A DNA stretch of 64,000 nucleotides from Typhlomys cinereus. Its lineage: Eukaryota > Chordata > Mammalia > Rodentia > Platacanthomyidae. The notes beneath the pieces were generated by a model. That model was not told where the DNA came from. It saw only the letters and a list, made by a program, of their open reading frames with translations, and did not search any database. Within the stretch, counting starts at the first letter, position 1. The number at the start of each line of letters is the position of its first letter. Position numbers and translations under genes: made by a program. Shown here piece by piece: positions 61,266-64,000 of the stretch. Location: positions 3,100,001-3,164,000 of the forward strand of contig JALPQD010000214.1 of assembly GCA_023101885.1 (NCBI GenBank), read 5' to 3'.

Positions 61266-62918
61266 AAGGGAGAGAGAGATCCTTAGATAGGCGTAATTGC
61301 ATAATTAGAATCGTGTTTCAGACCACATTTTTCTTCATTTTTTACACGAACATTCACAATAGTAAAAGATTTATAGGAATGTTTACCATAAAGAGCCTTT
61401 AACAGGGCCACTTGTTTTTCAATTGAGGAATCTGACAAGAGATGAATTGACATTAACTCTTTACTCACTCTACTGTTGCGCAGAGAACTCAGGCAACTGA
61501 ACATTTCTGTCATGCAGCAAGGGGCACACTGTGAGTATCCTTGTACCATCCAGCAAACTAGCCCCAGACCTTCCTTTTATTTGTAATGTGGATCTTTCCC
61601 CAGGGCGGTTCTTAGCGGAAGTTAGTTTCTGGTTTGGATCCTTTTAGTGCTGTGAAGCATGCGAAATGGATCTGGCTCTCCATGACTGGGCTAGTGCATG
61701 AGTGTGCTAGCGAGGTGCCGGCCATCCTCATCTTGGGAGTTACAGCTCTCTAAGGGTGGACATTTTTACTCTAAGGGTAAGAGACACTCGGATGTTCCAA
61801 GATGGAGTAACGCACAGGGGGCTGGCTGCCCTGAGAGCCCTAGGGACTGCTGCTCATCTCACCAGTATCCCGTTTGCCCATTAATCCGAAGAACTGCTGA
61901 GGCTTGGGTCTCCGGGCAATTCTCTGCAGAAGATGTTCAAAGGGTTCGGGCAGCTCCTCCTGGGGAACAAACAGGCCCTTAAGACAACCCGCGTGAACCC
62001 GAGTCAGCTCCATAGCGCGTTCTAGCCCCTAGTGAGCAACCGCTGTCTTGCGGGAAAATAAGCTGGATGCTCCCCCACGGTACAGCCCTGCCTCTCCCCA
62101 CCCAGACCCTAAACCTGTCCTAGCTGGCAGCAGCTCAGTAGCTTCTGGTCCTGTGCACCTGCTTTTTCTCCCATCATAAGACTAGCTAGCTTGCGTAGCC
62201 GCTACCTGACTTTGTCTAGCCTCAGCGAAGACTTTGAAGACCCCACGCCGTCCTAAATGCACATTTATGGGGCGCGGGTGCGGCGCAGAGAGTGATAGCA
62301 CTTTACAAACGACCTTTCATTACACGATTTGCAGTTTTCCCCGGGGCGCTGCGTCGTGCGCCAACAACCCACGAGTCCGAAAGCCTGTCAAGTTAGGAAG
62401 TTAACTTCCTGCCATCTCTTCCCCGTCGTCTGAGGTAGCTCGCCGGGGTCCTGTTTCCACCGGCGGCCGCCGTGCTCTCTTCTTTCTCTCCTCAGAACCT
62501 CCCAACCGTAGCGTCTCGGGTCAGAAGCCCCCCAAAATGTCTGTTACTAGGGAACTAGCGTCTCTCCTGCTGGGCAGGATCTGAACCCGGTGGTGCAGCC
62601 CACTGGAAGAAACTTGGCTCTGGGAGCTCAGCCAGCCCCACGCGGGACCCGGGGATGGCGCCCTTTCCACTGCGTGATCTACAGTCTCCAGTGGCCGTGG
62701 CGGTGCTAACTTGGGGGCTGTCGCGAGGGGATGGGGGTGAGTTGCAGGTCCCAGAGGCAAGATGAGTATTGGCCATTCCCGATAATGGATCTCACCTTGA
62801 TCTGGTCACTGTCGGACCAGTCGGACCAATAATTGAGATCATCGTTGGCACCGATTTCTTCTGCAAACAGTTGAGTGGAGACGAGAAACACGACTGCCAA
62901 GGCCAGGAGGATTTTCAT
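56478..62918 (-). CDS. TAC1: Protachykinin-1 (substance P / neurokinin A precursor), complete spliced CDS
   Basis: Secreted neuropeptide precursor cleaved in dense-core vesicles to substance P, neurokinin A, neuropeptide K and neuropeptide gamma, which act on NK1-NK3 receptors. The CDS joins, in transcript order, 62918-62796, 61959-61863, 61431-61387, 60885-60862, 59514-59461 and 56527-56478: 393 nt, 130 residues plus stop. Seen directly: a hydrophobic signal peptide (residues 1-19, [10 protein letters not shown] start, cleavage after TQLFA), an acidic stretch, substance [12 protein letters not shown] at 58-68 followed by the amidation and cleavage signal GKR, then neurokinin [11 protein letters not shown] at 98-107 followed by GKR. 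All five coding introns are GT-AG. Length matches the rodent 130-residue form. Compared with recalled mammalian sequences, changes lie only in the signal peptide and linkers (for example T73, S113, G115, N120). No frameshift or stop. It is the only functional protein gene seen in the window. Confidence 0.98.
56528..59460 (-). other. TAC1: TAC1 intron 6 (2.9 kb)
   Basis: AT-rich intron between exon 6 (donor GTATGT) and exon 7 (acceptor TTCCAG). I see no recognisable SINE, L1 or LTR in it, unlike the DNA left of 54.7 kb. Confidence 0.85.
59461..59514 (-). CDS. TAC1: TAC1 exon 6 (neurokinin A cassette exon)
   Basis: The exon is 54 nt, with acceptor TTTTTCCAG and donor TCTG|GTATGT. It encodes neurokinin A ([10 protein letters not shown]), the GKR amidation and cleavage site, and the first flanking residues ALSS. 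Frame-neutral length permits the alpha and delta forms that lack neurokinin A. Ser at residue 113 replaces the Asn I recall in human and rat. Confidence 0.97.
60862..60885 (-). CDS. TAC1: TAC1 exon 5 (24-nt micro-exon)
   Basis: A micro-exon of 24 nt with acceptor TTCTTCTAG and strong donor AAAA|GTAAGT. It encodes GHGQISHK, the N-terminal extension shared by neuropeptide K and neuropeptide gamma, and ends inside the Arg of the Lys-Arg site before neurokinin A. It is in frame and matches the size known for this exon in rat. Confidence 0.95.
61216..61278. repeat. (CA)n(GA)n microsatellite in TAC1 intron 4
   Basis: About 17 CA units run directly into about 14 GA units, roughly 110 bp inside the intron from the exon 4 donor. 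On the transcript strand it reads (TC)n(TG)n. It is one of very few repeats inside the gene and is not attached to a SINE. Confidence 0.9.
61387..61431 (-). CDS. TAC1: TAC1 exon 4 (cassette exon, neuropeptide K segment)
   Basis: The exon is 45 nt, with acceptor CTTGTCAG and donor TATG|GTAAAC. It encodes the linker [15 protein letters not shown], the N-terminal part of neuropeptide K. Its length is a multiple of three, so skipping keeps the frame; in known TAC1 biology, skipping this exon gives gamma-preprotachykinin. The donor GTAAAC is weaker than its neighbours, which fits regulated use (inference). Confidence 0.95.
61863..61959 (-). CDS. TAC1: TAC1 exon 3 (substance P)
   Basis: The exon is 97 nt, with acceptor TTCCCCAG and donor ACTG|GTGAGA. 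It encodes [16 protein letters not shown] followed by substance P ([11 protein letters not shown]) and the GKR processing site. The Arg-Arg before the peptide and Lys-Arg after it are the prohormone convertase sites; the Gly donates the C-terminal amide. The exon ends one base into the Asp-74 codon. Thr at residue 73 replaces the Ala I recall in other mammals. Confidence 0.97.
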
Positions 62919-62927
62919 ATTGGATTT
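62796..62927 (-). CDS. TAC1: TAC1 exon 2 (start codon, signal peptide)
   Basis: The acceptor CTCTTTCCAG precedes 62927. Nine bases of 5' UTR follow, then the ATG at 62918-62916. It encodes residues 1-41: the signal peptide and the acidic propeptide ending SDSDQIK. The donor is AAG|GTGAGA after 62796. The ATG is the first in the exon and opens directly into a signal peptide, which fixes the start. Confidence 0.96.
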
Positions 62928-63346
62928 CTGGAAAGAGTGGAGGGAAAAGACAAGGAGAGGGGGATATTGCATCTGTCTTGATAGAGGGTGGAGATCCAAG
63001 AGTTACAACAGCAAAATTTGTAGCCCCACGTGGGAACTCAAGACTGATTGAACCCAGATTACAAAGCTAACATCTTGCGGGGACCCTTTAGGGCCCCAAA
63101 CGGTACCCCGCAGGGTCTCAAATCTCCTTTCCCCGGAGTCATCAGCCCAGATTCCCTACCCACTGCCGCGTGCACTCAAACCTGGAGGTTCTGCAGGTGG
63201 GAGACAAAGAGGGCCGAGGGCACTTGGGAAACCAGGCTCTCTTCTCAGGATGGCTGCGCTGGGCACTCCGCGCAGCCGGACGCCACCTTCGGGGTTGCGA
63301 CTGGGGGACCGAGCTTCCGCGGCCGGCCGGCGGGCGCGGTACTTAC

Positions 63347-63445
63347 TGTGGGCGGCTCCGCAGCGACGCTCCGGCTGCTGTGTGCGCTCGTGCGCTCTGC
63401 ACCCGCGGGGTCCTGGCGGTGGAGAAGGAGGTCCCGGTGCGCTCT
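63347..63445 (-). other. TAC1: TAC1 exon 1 (non-coding 5' UTR)
   Basis: The transcript start is inferred about 25 bp downstream of the TATA-like GATAAATA (63476-63469), so the upstream end is approximate. The exon ends at 63347 with donor CACA|GTAAGT. It is GC-rich and has no ATG-initiated frame joining exon 2. Intron 1 is 419 bp (63346-62928). Confidence 0.8.
63395..63415. promoter_or_regulatory. Weak RE1/NRSE-like half-site in TAC1 exon 1
   Basis: TCTGCACC followed by GC-rich sequence resembles the left half of the REST/NRSF element; the right half matches poorly. REST regulation of TAC1 has been reported, but this assignment is tentative. Confidence 0.2.
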
Positions 63446-63468
63446 TTCCCCGGCTAGAGGCTTCGCGG

Positions 63469-63476
63469 TATTTATC
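63469..63476 (-). promoter_or_regulatory. TAC1: TAC1 TATA-like box
   Basis: GATAAATA read on the minus strand, about 25-30 bp upstream of the inferred TSS and followed by GC-rich exon 1. Position and sequence agree with a TATA-type core promoter for this gene. Confidence 0.7.
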
Positions 63477-63500
63477 GCAAGCGTGGCGAGCCCAGGGACC

Positions 63501-63506
63501 CACGTG
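63501..63506 (-). promoter_or_regulatory. TAC1: E-box CACGTG in TAC1 proximal promoter
   Basis: Palindromic CACGTG about 57-62 bp upstream of the inferred TSS. An E-box bound by USF-type factors near -60 has been described for the rat preprotachykinin promoter, so this is probably the orthologous site. Binding is inferred. Confidence 0.5.
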
Positions 63507-63635
63507 ACACACCCCACGCGACTTTCTGCTCAATATTTAATTAGCCGCCTCCTCTCTTTTCGCTTGCGTGATTGAGAGTTTCCGAGACGGTAACCCGTCG
63601 GTGTCCACAACATCTGCACCCAATTGGGTTCGAAA

Positions 63636-63643
63636 TGACGTAA
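63636..63643. promoter_or_regulatory. TAC1: CRE/ATF-like site TGACGTAA
   Basis: TGACGTAA on the plus strand, roughly 190-198 bp upstream of the inferred TSS. A CRE/AP-1-type element at about this distance is known in the rat gene. Likely to mediate cAMP- or activity-dependent induction; function is inferred from motif and spacing. Confidence 0.5.
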
Positions 63644-63778
63644 TTTTAGGGAAGACGAGGTCTCACCATCCAATCCAGAGAGGCCGGTTTTCTTTCGTCC
63701 GTGAATCTGATGCCCCCTCCCCTTTCCTTCCGTTCGGGGTTCCGAACACCTGAGATTACTCATCAGAATTGAAGAAAG

Positions 63779-63785
63779 TGACTCA
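63779..63785. promoter_or_regulatory. TAC1: AP-1 consensus TGACTCA upstream of TAC1
   Basis: Exact TGACTCA about 335 bp upstream of the inferred TSS, within the repeat-free 5' flank. It fits the activity-induced expression of this gene. The motif is short and could occur by chance. Confidence 0.35.
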
Positions 63786-64000
63786 TTGCTCGGACTTTAA
63801 CAACTTTTCTGTCTCTTGACACCTCAAGTTGCACTTTTGAGGACCGCAAAGTAACTGCAGGCGTTAGGACCTAGTTCCTGGAAATCCTACTCGGTGCTCA
63901 GGAGGGAGCCCTTTTCCCCTTTAATGTCTTAGGGATTTGTGAGCTATATAGCTGGAGCTCCACGGAATCAACTAGAACATGGGCGTTTCTTCAGCTTTAC

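Larger units (their letters stand above)
63250..63580. promoter_or_regulatory. GC/CpG-rich block over TAC1 exon 1 and promoter
   Basis: CpG dinucleotides are frequent here, in sharp contrast to the AT-rich rest of the window. The block covers the core promoter, exon 1 and the start of intron 1. Whether it meets formal CpG-island thresholds was not computed. Confidence 0.6.

Noticed and set aside
61283..61549. 88-codon frame containing [15 protein letters not shown]
   Set aside because: This is TAC1 exon 4 (61431-61387) with intron sequence on both sides, not a separate gene.
62706..62999. 97-codon single-exon frame containing the TAC1 signal peptide
   Set aside because: The frame runs upstream of the true ATG into intron 1 and past the exon 2 donor AAG|GTGAGA into intron 2; only 62918-62796 is coding.
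63048..63763. Several overlapping 60-175-codon frames on both strands
   Set aside because: GC-rich promoter and exon 1 DNA has few stop codons by chance; the frames have no domain and overlap each other on both strands.
1..64000. CRISPR array, bacterial operons, phage or plasmid features
   Set aside because: The sequence is mammalian nuclear DNA; the repeats are SINEs, L1s, LTRs and microsatellites, with no regularly spaced repeat-spacer pattern.

Overview
This is a mammalian nuclear window from a rodent. The evidence is a complete tachykinin precursor gene (TAC1) with the 130-residue, Lys-ending reading frame I associate with rodents, together with B1, ID, B3 and B4-like SINEs, many L1 copies and MaLR-like LTRs. 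A long tRNA-headed SINE with a (CA)n tail, present at eight sites, is not one I recognise from mouse or rat. The species is therefore probably a non-murid member of the mouse-related clade; I cannot name it.

Layout. About 0-55 kb is gene-poor DNA lying 3' of TAC1. It holds old L1 pieces, SINEs, solo LTRs, two processed pseudogenes (PCNP at about 25.6-30.3 kb and PRR13 at 33.07-33.99 kb) and one near full-length but dead L1 (about 44.0-50.8 kb) with a second L1 nested in it. Several insertions can be bounded to the base by target-site duplications. These include an L1 with a twin-priming inversion (16.60-18.75 kb), three solo LTRs of about 360-485 bp with 6-bp duplications (32.4, 34.3 and 38.4 kb), and L1 3' ends at 23.05, 26.64, 32.27 and 48.39 kb. 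From about 54.7 kb to the right end, recognisable repeats almost vanish; this clean block contains TAC1.

TAC1 is on the minus strand: promoter near 63.45-63.8 kb, non-coding exon 1, coding exons 2-7, stop codon at 56,478, likely poly(A) signal near 55,945. All splice sites are canonical GT-AG. Substance P is in exon 3 and neurokinin A in exon 6. Exons 4 (45 nt) and 6 (54 nt) are frame-neutral cassettes, consistent with the known alpha/beta/gamma/delta precursor forms. Nothing else in the window looks like a functional protein-coding gene, and I found no tRNA or rRNA gene, CRISPR array or undescribed system. The most unusual structures are repeat-derived: a perfect 68-bp inverted repeat at 20.02/20.94 kb, a 133-bp direct duplication at 25.18/25.61 kb, and a 24-bp tandem expansion carrying CCAAT boxes in a solo LTR.
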